The notes beneath the pieces were generated by a model, which saw nothing but the letters and a program-made list of their open reading frames with translations, was not told the DNA's origin and did not search any database. Both the position numbers and the translations under genes were made by a program. A stretch of 64,000 nucleotides of DNA from Hawksworthiomyces lignivorus (Eukaryota > Ascomycota > Sordariomycetes > Ophiostomatales > Ophiostomataceae), in the NCBI GenBank assembly GCA_002917075.1, contig NTMA01000002.1, forward strand, positions 744,001-808,000, given 5' to 3'. This document shows positions 42,214 to 53,936 of the stretch, piece by piece (position 1 is the stretch's first letter; every line of letters begins with the position of its first letter).

Positions 42214-43878
42214 ATGATGTATGCCGATGTCATTGTCGTTGGCTCGGGTCCTACCGGCCTGTGGCTCGCAAGTGAGCTGCGCCGCGGAGGCGTAGACGTG
42301 CTTGTCATCGACCAGCGCCGGTCCTGCGAGGACAGGGACCGCTTCTCCAAGGCGCTGACCATGTCGGCCGGCTCGCTCAACACGTTTGACTCCCGAGGGC
42401 TGGCGTCGCTGTTCCTGGACGACAGCGCCGCCAGGCCGATGCCCGAGGCGCATTTTGCCGTGCTGAAGACGATGCTCCGCCTCAACGAGGCCGTGCTCGG
42501 CGTGCGCCATCCATACAACCTGTTTCTGTCGCAAGAGCGCACCGAGGCGATCCTACTGGAGCAGTGCGAGAAGGCGGGTGTGCGGTTCGCATGGGGGTTG
42601 CGCTTTGTCGGCCTGGACGAGGCCGGCGGCAGCGGCGGCAGCGGCGGCAGCGGCGGCAAGACGGTGTCGGCGATGGCGGCGACAGCAGACACGGGGGCGG
42701 CCGTGGCCCTGGAGGCGTCGTGGTTGGTAGGCTGCGACGGCACGCACAGCGCGGTGCGGAAGGCGGCGGGCATCGCGTTTGACGGGATTCCCAACACGGT
42801 GACGGGGGTGCTGTGCGACATCCAGCTGGCGGAGCTGCCGGCGGGTGGCGACGGCCGGTGGACGATCCGGCGCGGCCCGTGGGGCAGCGCGATTCTGGTG
42901 CCGCTGGGCGACGGCGTGCACTACCGGTTTGTGGGCATGTTTACGGACGCGCTGCAGAAGGCGGCATCGGAGCCCGTGACCATGGACGAGATCCGCGGCC
43001 ACCTGCGCAACGCGTACGATGGCTCGGACCTGGGCGCGCACTCGCCCGCGTGGCTCTCGCGCTACGGCAGCGCCTGCCGCGTGGCCGCGTCCTTCTGCGC
43101 CGGCCGCGTGCTCCTGGCCGGCGACGCCGCCCACCAGTTCCTGCCCGCGGGCGGCCAGGGCATGAACGTCGGGCTCCAGGACGCGACGAACCTCGCCTGG
43201 AAGCTGGTGGCCGCCTTGCGCCTGGAGAAGGCGCAGGAGAAGGCGCAGGGCGCGGCGGTGGAGGGCGCGGATAAGAGCGAGGGCACACTGCTGGCGCACC
43301 GCATCATCGATAGCTACACGCGCGAGCGCCTGCCCATCGTGCGCGACGTCGTGGACAACGTCCTCACGCAGCTCGCCCTGCTGGTGGCCGACAAGCCGTA
43401 CGAGGTCGCCCTGCGCGGCTGGGTGCAGGACGTGCTGTCCGTGCCTGCCGTCAACGAACTCTGGGCGAGACGCATCACTGGCTTCGGCGACCCGCAGTCC
43501 GCCTACCTGGCCGAGGGCCAAGAGGAGCTCCAGGACCAGCTGGTAGGAACGCGGCTGGCGCACCTGACCGTCGGCGCTGACGGTGGGGACCTCTACCGCG
43601 CGCTGCGCGTCGACAAGTTTGTCTTGCTGCTGCGCCAGAGATGTGGCGAGGAGCTTCATCGCTCCCTCCAGGAGGAGGCAGCCCACTGGACCGATGTCGT
43701 CAGCGTGCTCACCGCTACCACGACGAGCAGCAGCCCTCAGTGGGAGGGTGTGTCCGCGGCTCTCGTGCGACCCGATGTGCGCATTGCCTGGGTGGGACGC
43801 ACTGGGGCGACCAGCGCTGATTTTGTAGCATCCCTGAGGAGCGAATTACAGCGGTGGTTTGGAGCACTGGCTCTTTGA
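42214..43878 (+). CDS. FAD-dependent aromatic monooxygenase, PheA/TfdB type
   Basis: Single exon, 554 residues from the ATG-ATG at 42214. FAD fold DVIVVGSGPTGLWLASEL at residues 5-22, DG motif LVGCDGTHSAVRKAAGI near 175, GD motif VLLAGDAAHQFLPAGGQGMN near 300 followed by VGLQDATNLAWKL. The C-terminal 150 residues match the thioredoxin-like tail of phenol-hydroxylase-type enzymes. NAD(P)H- and O2-dependent ring hydroxylation or Baeyer-Villiger-like oxidation is expected; substrate unknown. A GGSGGSGGSGG loop (42626-42658) has expanded inside the substrate domain. Very GC-rich next to AT-rich flanks. It ends 57 bp from the convergent Zn2Cys6 gene. Confidence 0.92.
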   Translation: MMYADVIVVGSGPTGLWLASELRRGGVDVLVIDQRRSCEDRDRFSKALTMSAGSLNTFDSRGLASLFLDDSAARPMPEAHFAVLKTMLRLNEAVLGVRHPYNLFLSQERTEAILLEQCEKAGVRFAWGLRFVGLDEAGGSGGSGGSGGKTVSAMAATADTGAAVALEASWLVGCDGTHSAVRKAAGIAFDGIPNTVTGVLCDIQLAELPAGGDGRWTIRRGPWGSAILVPLGDGVHYRFVGMFTDALQKAASEPVTMDEIRGHLRNAYDGSDLGAHSPAWLSRYGSACRVAASFCAGRVLLAGDAAHQFLPAGGQGMNVGLQDATNLAWKLVAALRLEKAQEKAQGAAVEGADKSEGTLLAHRIIDSYTRERLPIVRDVVDNVLTQLALLVADKPYEVALRGWVQDVLSVPAVNELWARRITGFGDPQSAYLAEGQEELQDQLVGTRLAHLTVGADGGDLYRALRVDKFVLLLRQRCGEELHRSLQEEAAHWTDVVSVLTATTTSSSPQWEGVSAALVRPDVRIAWVGRTGATSADFVASLRSELQRWFGALAL

Positions 43879-43935
43879 TAATTCTGTAGAGAGAAGAGGA
43901 AATATTCAGATAGATGATAGGGAATGTGAATTCGA

Positions 43936-46023
43936 TTAGGCGAGTGTGCTTGAAAAGAATGGAAAATCATCCCCCATGCCGAAATCTAAAGAGCCAAAAG
44001 TCATTGGGATATTTTCCAAACCTAACATCCAGTTCTCATCATTACAGGCTACGAGAGTCTCTTTTCCTACAGTCGAGGGAACAGTATCAACATCTATCAA
44101 ATCGAGTTTGTCCTTGATTTGTTGTCGAAGGCTCTCAAGAGTTGACCAGGCGACAGCCCCGTTATGACTTGTGTAGAAGTGCTGGTTGTGTTGGTGAGAA
44201 AAGATAATCTCAATGGCATTCCAAGCGCGTTCGAGAATAGCAGGCAAAGCAGATGGAGCAACGGGCAACGCCTGGCTCGGAGAAACCGCATCGATTCGCC
44301 GACAGAGACCAGAGAGCACGAAAGACACAGCGTGCCACTGCTGATAGTGGTGGAGGATCCACGCCCACGCAGCAAACTCTTCGTCTCGGACCAACTGGAC
44401 GTAGGTCTCTAGAAATTCTACGGCAGATTGAAACAGGCCATCCGAGAACGTGTCCTGCCCGCTGGTGTCACTCTCATTGCACCGAGAGAAACGCCGAAAA
44501 TGGCTTTGCAAGCTGATTTTGACAAAGACGGTCTGGCTGATTTTGATAGCAAAGCGGGAAAAGGGCGTCTTTCTTTCGCTGTCGTTGTGGCTACTGTCGA
44601 GAAGATAGCTGTATTTGTTGTAGACATAGGTCTCGGTGTCGTTCATTGGCCTGCTTAGGTGCCCAAACGGGTGGCGTGCCAGTGAGGGAGATTGAGAATC
44701 GGCAGGCGTTCCTGGCGGGCCATCGTCTCCTGCCTCGATCAGTTTGTGCGTCAGAACACACAAGTCGTAGCGGAACAGGCTAAACGACATCTCCGTCAGC
44801 CCCACATGTTCGACTACCGAGCTTGTGCCGCCGTCCAGGTCGGCGTCGTCGACATTGAGCGGCAGGCGGGTGTCGGCGTCGGCAGAGGCGTCGGGCGCGG
44901 CGCCGCAGTCTTCGGAGGTGCGCACGTCGAGCAGGCGCAGCTCCCACCAGAGGCGGCGGCGCATCTCGGCCTCAAGGGGTGACATGGCGCCGCCGCCGTC
45001 GCGGTGCAGCCCCAGGGAGCGGGCGATGCGCAGAGCGAGGCCGACGCAGGCCCAGGCGGCGCGCTCGCCGCCGGCGCTGCCGCAGACGAGCAGCAGCGCA
45101 AAGGCCTGCAGCACGCGCAGGTCGTGGGTCTCGAGCAGGCCGGCGCGGGCCAGGGCGCGCTCGGCTGCGCGCTGGCACCGGTGCTGCAGCGCGGCGGCGT
45201 CGTCGTCGTCCTGCGCAAAGAGCGCGCGGCACCGGTCGGCGTCGAGGCTGCGCACGGCTGCGAAGCAGACGGCCAGCAGCAGCGCCTGCGCGGCTGGCGG
45301 CAGGCTGCCAAACGCGCCGCTGCGCTGCGCCTCGGCTAGCAGCGGCAGCATGGTCGGCTTGTGCAGGATGCGCACAATTGGATCGACGTTGTCGACGTAG
45401 AGATACCAGCACAACTGCAGCTGGGCGGGCGAGGGCGTCCAGAGCGAATTGGCGTCCTGGGTCGGAACCGGCTCGGTACTGCTGATCACGCCAGGAATGC
45501 TGTACGTGGACTCCTGGTGCAGTGCAACAGAGAAGCCTTCCATATGGCGGACGATAACGCGGGAAATATCGATATTCTACATTTACACATAACAAAAATC
45601 AGCTTGGTGGAGCCGCAGGGAAGGAAAACAGATGTCAAGGGGCAATCCCCCTACATCCATCTTAATGTTCGCCCAAGCATTCTCAACCAGAAAATGGCTC
45701 AAGCCTCCCTGCCCGATCAGCAGGCGACCCTTTGGTGCAAGGTGAGAAGAGTCGGCGCTGGAAGCAGAAGCGGTACTGCCATGAAGGAAATCCCGCTGAG
45801 CAGCATTGCTTGCGGATCTTGAAACGGATCGGTCAGTCCGAATCGGCCGACGCCTGCGAATGGGCGACTGCGGAAACTCGCAAGTCTGGCTGATACGGAC
45901 GCACGTGCCGCAACTAGGCTGCCGGTGGTCGCACCGGATCTTGTGCTGCTTACACCGGAGGCATGAACGCCGGTTAATCGTGACAGCTGGGTTGGAAGCG
46001 GTATGCGGTGATTGCGATGCCAT
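43936..46023 (-). CDS. Zn(II)2Cys6 transcription factor
   Basis: Two exons, 46023-45655 and 45576-43936, joined by a GTAGGG...ATGTAG intron that keeps ENAWANIKMD in frame with NIDISRVIVRHMEGFS; 669 residues. The zinc cluster near residues 20-48 is RRSCLRCKQHKIRCDHRQPS, then CGTCVRISQTCEF. The fungal_trans region has YLYVDNVDPIVRILHKPTM and GLALRIARSLGLHRDGGG, then RRRLWWELRLLDVRTSED. It converges on the monooxygenase (57-bp gap) and shares a 369-bp divergent promoter with the RidA-like gene, the usual layout of a local pathway regulator (inference). Confidence 0.92.
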
Positions 46024-46392
46024 AGTGAATACAGCGGTTTAAAAGAAGATTAAAGAATAAGTGATTGTTTCGAACCAGCATTGACACTGACATTGGGGAA
46101 AGCCCTCGTGCCAGCAGTGAGCAGTTGATGGCATCCGTAACACTTGCTTATTATCTCCGCAAGCCCCGAGAGGCCCGAGAAGGCCGAGAGCCCCTGGTAG
46201 CACTGAGAGCACCGAGACGGACTGGCAGGAGTCGAACACGGCTTTGGAAACTGAGGACGAAAATGATGGGTTGATAATGTATCGCAATACCCCCCCATAG
46301 ACTCTATTTAATGCGTGAATGGAGGTTCTCCGTGCTGTGCCTGGATGGTTTAGACTCAGATTAACAGTGTCTACGCGGACCTCTGTTCTGCC
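46024..46392. promoter_or_regulatory. Shared divergent promoter of the regulator and the RidA-like gene
   Basis: 369 bp between two start codons on opposite strands. GC-rich centre (46150-46220). No clear CGG-spacer-CCG palindrome was found by eye. Confidence 0.5.
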
Positions 46393-46895
46393 ATGGCTCT
46401 ACACAGAGAGGTACAATTCCCCGGTTTCGAGACGGTATTTGGCCAGTTTCCTCTCTCAGCTGCCGTCGTCATACCGGCCAACGCGCTTCACATAGCCACA
46501 TCCGGTCATGTTGGACTGGGACCAGACGGCCAGCCTGCTCAGGGCCTCAGCGAGCAGGTGAAAGCAGCTTTCGAGGTGAGCCATCTCTCGCTCAAAGAAA
46601 TCTGCTGGCGTTCGCTGTTTAGCTTGGCTTCAGTTTTTAACATAAACAGAGCGTCCAAAAATCCCTGCTTACTGCCTTTCCGGACCGACCAGCCGAGGAG
46701 CTCTGGCAGGCTGTCTACAAAGTCACCATGTACTACGCGGGCAGCATCACCGCAGAGGTGGTTGAGATTGTGTTTTCCGTGCATCGCAGCTATATGGGCG
46801 AGGATAAGAAGCCAGCTTCGGTCATGGTAGGCGTGCAGTCACTCGCGTTTGGGAGTTTGTTTGAGGTTTCTGTGGATGCTGTGGTACTTCCGTAG
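46393..46895 (+). CDS. RidA/YjgF/YER057c/UK114-family protein
   Basis: Exons 46393-46575 and 46650-46895 give 142 residues; the intron (GTGAGC...AACAG) was placed from the family, joining EQVKAAFE to SVQKSLLTAFPDRPAEELWQ. Recognised by ALHIATSGHVGLGPDGQPA near residue 32, the helix EQVKAAFESVQKSL, VYKVTMYYAG and the end VGVQSLAFGSLFEVSVDAVV. Classical members deaminate reactive enamines/imines; members in biosynthetic clusters often act on pathway intermediates. The usual Arg of the last strand is not obvious, so activity is open. Divergent from the Zn2Cys6 regulator. Confidence 0.85.
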
Positions 46896-47682
46896 TCTGT
46901 ACGTGTACAAGGGAGAGTCGCTGGGGTGCAGCCCTATCAACACCAAAAATCACTCTACTTCAATGATGACAATAAGCTCTACGAATGATGCTCTAAAAGG
47001 AAATAAAGCAATTTGGCAAACACATAATTAATATAACTCAGACTGCTTGTCGAAACAGATGTGTAGAAATTCTGTTGCATCTTGAATCTCAGCGGGATTT
47101 GTTTCACGTAGCGTTGCCAAAGGCAGCCTGAATGAGAGTATGACCAGAGAGAAGCCCACTGAACTCAAGCCCAATTTCCCTGTAATAAAAAAGAAATGTC
47201 CCCGGAAAGCCCAAATTTAGCGGTCACCTTCTGTAGCCCGACCCCTTATTTGTTTAATGACTAAAAGCACGTGCAAATCTCGGCAGTTGTCTCTATTCTC
47301 TGCTTACTCATCGCGCCACGGGCGGAGAAAGCACGCGCGACGCTGGCTGGCGGCTTCCCTCTCTGGGGCTTCAGCCTCGGTCCAGTCCGGCCACCTGAAT
47401 TTGTAGAGCAGAAAAGACTCCGCCCAAAGGAGGCAAATCCACCCACAGCAGCTCCACACGAACAAGACAGTCAGTCAAACGCTCCACGCCCATTCTCTCA
47501 GCCGCGCTGCTGTGACTTGAGTCTCTCTAATTTTTGCTTCGTTCTTTTCTTCTGCAATTGTGCTTGAGAAGAACACCATCCGAATTGCGGCTCATCCAAT
47601 CTTTCTTTCATCCAGAGGGCCGGGGAATGCTTTGGTGTATGCCGACGACTGATAGAGGACCTTTCTTCCCAGCTGACCAACA
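46896..47682. other. Intergenic region upstream of PEX14
   Basis: A 98-codon plus-strand frame at 47271-47567 has no family features. From about 47480 the sequence is pyrimidine-rich, as in a 5' leader. Confidence 0.4.
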
Positions 47683-49180
47683 ATGGTGATCCGCGAGGAT
47701 GTGGTCGCTTCTGCGGTACGTTTCTCTGCTTGTGCTTTCTGGTGTCGCGTGCTGCTCAGGGTGGAATGGCTGCATTGAATGCTGAATCAGGATGAACATT
47801 TTGCTAACTCTTGTATGTCGCAGGCCAAGTGTGCGTGCTATGACGATGCTCCTTTCTCTCGGCTCCTTTTTTCGACTAGCAAAGCTAATTTCCATGTGAC
47901 CAGTCCTCCAAGATCCCTCTGTGGCCTCGTCGCCACCTGAGAACCGCGTCGCCTTCCTCAAGGCTAAGAACCTGACCCCCGAAGAGATCAACGCCGCCCT
48001 GGCCCGCGCCGGCCTCGAGGGCGCCGCCCCCGTCCCCTACGCCGCGGCGCCGCAGCCATCCCAGGCGCCTTCCGGCTCGCCCGTCCCCCAGCAGCCGCCA
48101 TACTACGGCAGCCCATACGGCGCACAGCCGTCACAGTATCCGCCCTACGGCTGGCAGCAGCCGCCGCCGCCGCCTCCGGTGCCGCGGCGCGACTGGCGCG
48201 ACTGGTTCATCATGGCGACGCTAGTGGGCGGCGTCAGCTACGGCCTGTACAGCATGACCAAGGTACGCAAAGCCAGAGAGGGCACATGTCAAGGATTCCG
48301 TGCAGACAAAGTGACATCGACGAAAAACTGAAGCTAACGATTTCTTTCCCTGCAGAGATACGTATACCCGCTGGTGGCGCCGCCGACGCCGGACCGGTTG
48401 GAGCAGGACAAGAAGGCGATCGACGAGCAGTTTGAGCGGGCGTTTGCGCTGGTGGAGCAGCTGTCCAAGGACACGGACGCGCTCAAGGCGGCGGAGCAGG
48501 CGCGCACGGAGCGGCTGGACCAGGCGCTGGGCAGCCTGGAGGGCGCCATCGCCGACCTGCAGGCGGCCAGCCGGCGCCGCGAGGAGGACGCCGAGCGCCT
48601 GCGCGACGACGTGCGCGGCCTCAAGGACGCCCTGCCCAAGGCCCTCGACACCCAGCGCGAGGTCACCGACAGCCGCCTGCGCGAGGTCAACACCGAGCTC
48701 AAGGGCCTGCGCACCCTCATCGGCCAGCGCATGGCCGCCGGCGGGAGTGGGGGGGCCGCCGCCACCAACGGCATCGCCGCCGCCGGTGGCAGCAGCAGCA
48801 TCACCAGCAGCTACCTGCGGCCCTCGTCCAGCAGCGTCGCCTCGGCCCCGTCCGTCGCCTCCCTCGAGAGCGAGACCGCCACCGTCCCCGAGTCCAGCGT
48901 CGGCGGCGCCTCTTCGTCAACCGCCGCGCCCGCCGCCGCAGCCACGCCCAGCTTCGTCACCGGCAGCTACACGGCCGCGGGCATCGGCGGCGGCTCCTCC
49001 TCGCCGTCCTTTGCCACCCTCGGCAAGGCCTCCATCCCCGCCTGGCAGCGCGCCATGGCCAAGCCCGCCGCCGCTGCCGCGTCGCCCGCTCCTGCCGCTT
49101 CCCCCGTCACCAACGGCGCCGGCAGCACCACCACCACCAATGGCACCTCCGCCCAGCCCGAGGCGAACAGCATTGCGTAG
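47683..49180 (+). CDS. PEX14: Peroxin-14, peroxisomal docking-complex membrane protein
   Basis: Exons 47683-47715, 47824-47830 (7 nt, GCCAAGT), 47904-48262 and 48356-49180 give 407 residues. Joined, the start reads MVIREDVVASAAKFLQDPSV and PPENRVAFLKAKNLTPEEIN, the Pex14 N-terminal helical bundle that binds WxxxF motifs of PEX5. The K-F step exists only if the 7-nt exon is used. A Pro/Gln/Tyr-rich stretch follows, a hydrophobic segment (WFIMATLVGGVSYGLYSM, residues 114-131), a long coiled coil (about 145-265) and a low-complexity Ala/Ser tail. It acts at the peroxisome membrane in import of PTS1/PTS2 proteins. Confident on identity; exon 2 should be confirmed by cDNA. Confidence 0.95.
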
Positions 49181-50104
49181 ACTGGTCCCATGTAGCGGCC
49201 GTCTGACGTCGTGTATTATACTGCATATTAATTATTTCTTTTTTTTTTTTTTTTTTTTACCCTGTCTTTTTTTCCTACTACTTCTTCATTGTCATTTATT
49301 CTGTTCGGAGCCCAGGAAAAGGCCGGCACCATTCTCTCGTTCAAAGCAATCCTACCGATACTATGAGCAGAAATTATTCGCTATGTAAAGGTTACAGGGG
49401 GTTTATCAGGGCAGTCCATAAGACTTCAGAGAATGTGGTTGAGGCGGTTTACAGATAGCAAAGGGAAAGCACAAAAAGCAGACCAGCTGGTAAATGTTTC
49501 TAATTCATTCATTTAAACGTCTACAGAATGAAAATTCCAAGAGTGGCATAAGAGCTTCAATATATACTCCATACAGGCCTCCCTGAGGCAGAGGGTCCGT
49601 GTCGCATTGTAGTGCTCTTATTAGTGGCCGCCTCATGGGGCCTCGGCATTGTCAATCTCCCCGTGTGTGGGCCTCCACCCTATTCGGATTCACATCAATA
49701 TCGCACAGAATGAGCGCAATGAGCTCTGAGATCATGTATACCACGAATTGTCCATCTAAAAATTATATTCTCCTTTTACATACGTCGAGAAACGGTCTGA
49801 CAGAAAGTGCTCAATCGTCTAGGACTCGACGCGTCCCTCTTCGTTTCTTCCTTTGGGCGCCGTCTTTGGGCCTGGATTGCTTCCAACGCAGATCGCTGGA
49901 TGTAACAGTGAGACGAGCATGGTCCATTTAGATAAATAAGACTTAGACTGCAGTCCTAGAAGGGGCTTACTTTGCTCAAAAGTCATTCGAGAAGAGGACG
50001 CCATCGACATTATTTCTATCGTGTAGTGTCTGGGGTTCCCTGCTGCTGCTTCATCTTCCTCTCGCCTTCTCGCATCTCCGCCTCTCCGCTCTTCTCTCTT
50101 CAAA
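49181..50104. other. Intergenic region
   Basis: Poly-T tract at 49239-49257 in the PEX14 3' region, then a CT-rich leader before 50105. A 110-codon frame at 49599-49931 is not called. Confidence 0.45.
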
Positions 50105-51256
50105 ATGACGTCTCGTGCTGAGGCCGACGAAACAGCGGCTCTGGCCTATACCGATACCGCAGAGGCGCCTGTCATGCAAGAAGATGACGACCTGCCGCTG
50201 TCCGAGCGCCTGAGCCTCGCCATGGTCGTGCTGCCCGTCGCGCTGCGCACCGCCCTGCGCCACCTCCTGCGCCTGTCCGCGCCGTCCCGGTACGTCGACC
50301 TGCGCACGGCCGTCACCGTGGCCGTCCTGCGCGCCCTGACGGTGCCGCGCCGGCCCCTATTTTCGTTCCTGTCCCGGGCGGACCACGAGGACGGCGTGCG
50401 CCGCAGCATCACCGAGACCCAGCGCATGCTGAACCGCGACCCGGGCGTGCGCGGCCCCATCTGGGTCAGCAGGTACACGGCGCCGGCGCCGGCGCCCGCC
50501 GAGGCCGAGGCCGTGCGCGACGCCCTCGTCGACGTCATCTACCGGCTGCACGACGAAGAAGGCAGCGGCGCCGACGGCAACCCGCTGCCGCCGCCGCCGC
50601 CTATACCGCTGCCGTCCGACCTAGCGTGGCCTGCGGTCGTGCCCGTAGAGGCCGAGTGGACGGGCCACCGCGCCGGCGTGGACCGCGACGCCGAGCTGCC
50701 CGCAGAGCTCTCCGAGGCCGAGCGTTACGCAGCGCTGATGCGCGACGCCACCGCGCCCCAGCCCACCACCGTGCTCTACCTGCACGGCGGTGCCATGTAC
50801 CTGCTAGACCCGGCCACCTACCGCAGCACCACGCGCGCCCTGGCCCGCCGCACCGGCGGCCGCTGCTACTCCGTGCGCTACCGCCTGGCGCCCCAGCACG
50901 CCTTCCCCGCCCAGGTCCTCGACGCCCTCGTCTCCTACATGGCCCTGCTCTACCCGCCGCCCGGCGCCTTCCACGAGGCCGTCCACCCCTCCCACATCGT
51001 CTTTGCCGGCGACAGGTGAGTTTCTGCCCTGCCCAGAAGAGAAAAAGAAAAAAAGTCCTAATAATGCACAGCGCCGGCGGCAACCTGTGCCTGTCGCTGA
51101 TGCGCGTCCTGCTCGACTTCCAGCGCAACAACGTCCAGCTGCCCTGGTTCGGCGCCCGCCGCCCCGTGCCGCTGCCCGCCGGCGTCGCCGTCAACTCGCC
51201 CTGGATCGACGTCAGCAGCAGCTCGCCCTCATGGCAGCCGCTGCCGCCGGGCGCGC

Positions 51257-51290
<34 letters not shown>

Positions 51291-51885
51291 AAGCGACGTA
51301 GTCCCCGCCGACTTTGACTACCTGCCGCCCATGACCCTCCCCGGCGAGGACGCGCTCGCCCGCCCGCCCTGCCCCGCCTGGCCCACGCGCCCGCCGCGCC
51401 GCCTCCTCTACTGCGCCACCCCGCTCGTCGCCAACCCCCTCGTCACCCTGCTGCTCGGCGCCTCCGACGGCTGGCGCGGCGCCCCGCCTGTCTACTGCTG
51501 CGCCGGCTGGGAGATGCTGCAGGACGAGGTGCGCTTCTTCGTCGCCGAGCGCCTGCGGTCCAACTCTTCCCACGCCGCCATCGTCTACGAGCAGTACGAG
51601 GCCATGCCCCACTGCTTCGCCCTCGTCCTCCCCCACCTGCCCGCCACCCGCCGCTGCCTCGACGGCTGGTCCCGCTTCGTCCGCCGCGCCGTCGAGGAGC
51701 CCGCTACCCTGCGCGGGCCCGCCGCCGCCTCCTCCTTCACCGCCATCCAGGCCGGCTCCCTCCGCGAGTCCCCCATCGACCCGGACTCCCTGGCTCCCTA
51801 CACCGACGCCGAAATCCGCGCCACCATCCGGCGCCGCCTGGCCGAGCTCGACGCGGCGGAAGCCAAGATGAACGCAAGATTATGA
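50105..51885 (+). CDS. HSL/GDXG-type alpha/beta hydrolase, steryl-acetyl-hydrolase-like
   Basis: Exons 50105-51015 and 51072-51885 give 574 residues. LYLHGGAMYLL near 225 is the HGG oxyanion motif, VRYRLAPQHAFPA follows. The intron splits the nucleophile codon: GD-AG|C-AGGN, so the GDSAGGN motif (Ser 304) appears only after splicing. CCAGWEMLQDE and MPHCFALVLPH near 481 supply Asp and His. The enzyme is longer than usual (N-terminal 170 residues, poly-Ser run of (AGC)n at 51258-51290). Known relatives hydrolyse acetylated sterols or short-chain esters, often at the ER. GC-rich with strong codon bias. Confidence 0.9.
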
Positions 51886-52612
51886 GGCCCGCGAGGCAGA
51901 GATATCGAGGTACAATAGATTTGGCTTTTTTCACGTTTTTGGTTCTGTCCTGTACAAATACACGCTTTCTAGCGGCTGCACAGATGCGTGGATGCATTGC
52001 TTTTGTTTTTGATTTTTTACCTAGAAGAGAAGATCGCTTGTAAGCAGATGTGTAATAGATTTTTTATTTTTTTTCAAGGAATAAAGAAATAAATAAAAAT
52101 CAATAGAAATGAAATAAAGGGTATCTATCGAACGTATATATACAACACATAACGCAGCTCTAACGCAACAGAAAAACAAACCAACGTACACATGGTAATC
52201 GTGGCCTGCATGCAAAAAGTCTTTTTGATCACTCATCCCAAATGCCCGACAAACACATGTCCAAAATGCCTCTGTCAACAATTACAAAGCAACTTTCTTA
52301 ATTTGTTGCGCTTCTACAGAGACCTGTGTCTATCACATGCGTTGTGTGTTAAACCCTCCAAGAAAAGCTTCTTATTCCAAAGAACCGAAAGGCTGTAAAT
52401 GATGCAAGAAGGAAATATAGAAATAAGAACCTTTTAAAAGCTGTCCAACGTGTTCCAATCTGGAGGCGTCTGATCTAAAGACCGTCATCGAATAAATGAA
52501 GCAGTGCCGAAATTCAAAAACGCAAGTCATGGTCGCACATGAAAATAAAGCAATGAAGAAAAAAGAGAGGAAGACTTTTGAGAACTTTTCTCGGCTGCTG
52601 CCCAATTTGGGC
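51886..52612. other. Convergent 3' region
   Basis: AT-rich gap between the hydrolase and the deaminase gene. No gene or repeat seen. Confidence 0.5.
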
Positions 52613-53882
52613 CTAAGCACCAACGGCGCTGAGCGCGTTCTTCGCCTGCTGTTGCTCCGGGCTGGGCGTCAAGCGGCGGCGGTACACGGGCGGCACGCCG
52701 AGGCCGGCGCCGAGTCCCGAGGTAGAGAGGGCGGCGGATTCTGCGGCGGCAGCGGGCACGGGAATGCGGTCGCCCATGCGGTCCGGGATGAGGTCAAAGT
52801 CCGAGTCGTCCTGGCTGAAGCTGCGGTAGTGCGGCTGCTTGGCCGTAACCATGGTGGGCGACGCGTCAGGCGTGTCGGGCGCGGTGCCGTTGGGGACGAC
52901 GACGACGCTGGGCGGCTTGATGGGCGACGGGATCAGCAGCGGCGTGGCGGGCGCGGCGGCGGTCACCTCCCGGTCAGGCCGCAGCCGCAGGCGCGTCGGC
53001 AGGGTCTGCTCGATGCCCTGGGCGCGGGCGACCTGCTCAATGGACTTGAAGTACTGTGCGAGGGGTTAGCATCGACTGCCAAAAAAAAAAAAAAAAAAAA
53101 AGGAACACCTGAGGGGAACTGACCTTGACCGTCTTCACGCGCAGCTCCAGGGTGGCGTCCTCGTCGCAGACGACCATGGGATGGGGGTGCAGCTGCAGGC
53201 TGGAGAGGGTCCACATGTGGTTGACGCCCTCTTCGATGCACTTTTGCAGGGCGAGGGCCTTGCGGGGGCCCAGCACGATGGCGACGACCTCGCGGGCGTC
53301 GAGCACGGTCTGGACGCCGACGGAGAGGGCGCAGCGCGGTACGGCGTCAATGTCGCCGCCGAAGAAGCGGCTGTTGGCGCGGATGGTGTCGTAGGCCAGC
53401 GTCTTGACGCGCGTGCGGCTGACCAGGCTGCTGCCCGGCTCGTTGAACGCGATGTGGCCGTCCTCGCCGATGCCCGCCAGGAACAGGTCGATGCCGCCGC
53501 ACTGGCGGATGCGCTGCTCGTACCGCAGGCACTCCTGCTCCAGGTCCGGCGCGTTGCCGTCCAGCAGGTGCACGTTCTCCGGCTTCACGTCCACGTGGCT
53601 GAAAAAATTGGTCCACATGAACGTGTGGTAGCTCTCCGGGTGGTCGCGCGGCAGGCCCACGTACTCGTCCATGTTGAACGTCACGACGTTGGCAAACGAC
53701 ACCCGGCCCTGCCGGTGCGCCTCCACCAGCCGGCGGTACACGCCCAGCGGGCTGCTGCCCGTGGGCAGGCCCAGCACAAACGGCTGCGCCGGCGTGGGCT
53801 GGAATGCGTTGATGCGCTCAACGATGTAGTCGGCGACAAAGGCACTGGCCTCGTCCTCGTTGTCGCGGATGAAGAGTCTCAT
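52613..53882 (-). CDS. dam1: Glucosamine-6-phosphate deaminase with C-terminal extension
   Basis: Exons 53882-53124 and 53053-52613 give 399 residues. The family core is complete: [28 protein letters not shown] with the catalytic Asp 72, [15 protein letters not shown] with Asp 141, His 143 and Glu 148. The reaction is GlcN6P to fructose-6-phosphate plus ammonia, the last step of GlcNAc use. About 130 residues after [13 protein letters not shown] are low-complexity, rich in Ala, Pro and Ser, and not part of the bacterial enzyme. The intron carries an A-run of about 22 (53081-53102). Placement beside a divergent hexokinase and an NDT80 regulator supports the fungal GlcNAc cluster; the symbol follows that naming. 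Confidence 0.93.
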
Positions 53883-53897
53883 GATGGCGGGGGGATC

Positions 53898-53899
<2 letters not shown>

Positions 53900-53928
<29 letters not shown>

Positions 53929-53936
53929 GTGTATAT
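53900..53936. repeat. GTGTAT microsatellite in the deaminase promoter
   Basis: (GTGTAT)n directly upstream of the deaminase start codon, likely in its 5' leader. Confidence 0.6.

Noticed and set aside
42553..43686. A 377-codon open frame antisense to the TfdB-type monooxygenase
   Set aside because: Ala/Arg/His-rich composition typical of a shadow frame in GC-rich coding DNA; the plus-strand gene has full motifs.
48432..49388. A 318-codon plus-strand frame overlapping PEX14
   Set aside because: Ser/Pro/Arg-only composition; shadow of the Ala/Ser-rich PEX14 tail in another frame.
51229..51636. Antisense frames across the HSL-type hydrolase
   Set aside because: Shadow frames with no motif; strong codon bias belongs to the plus strand.
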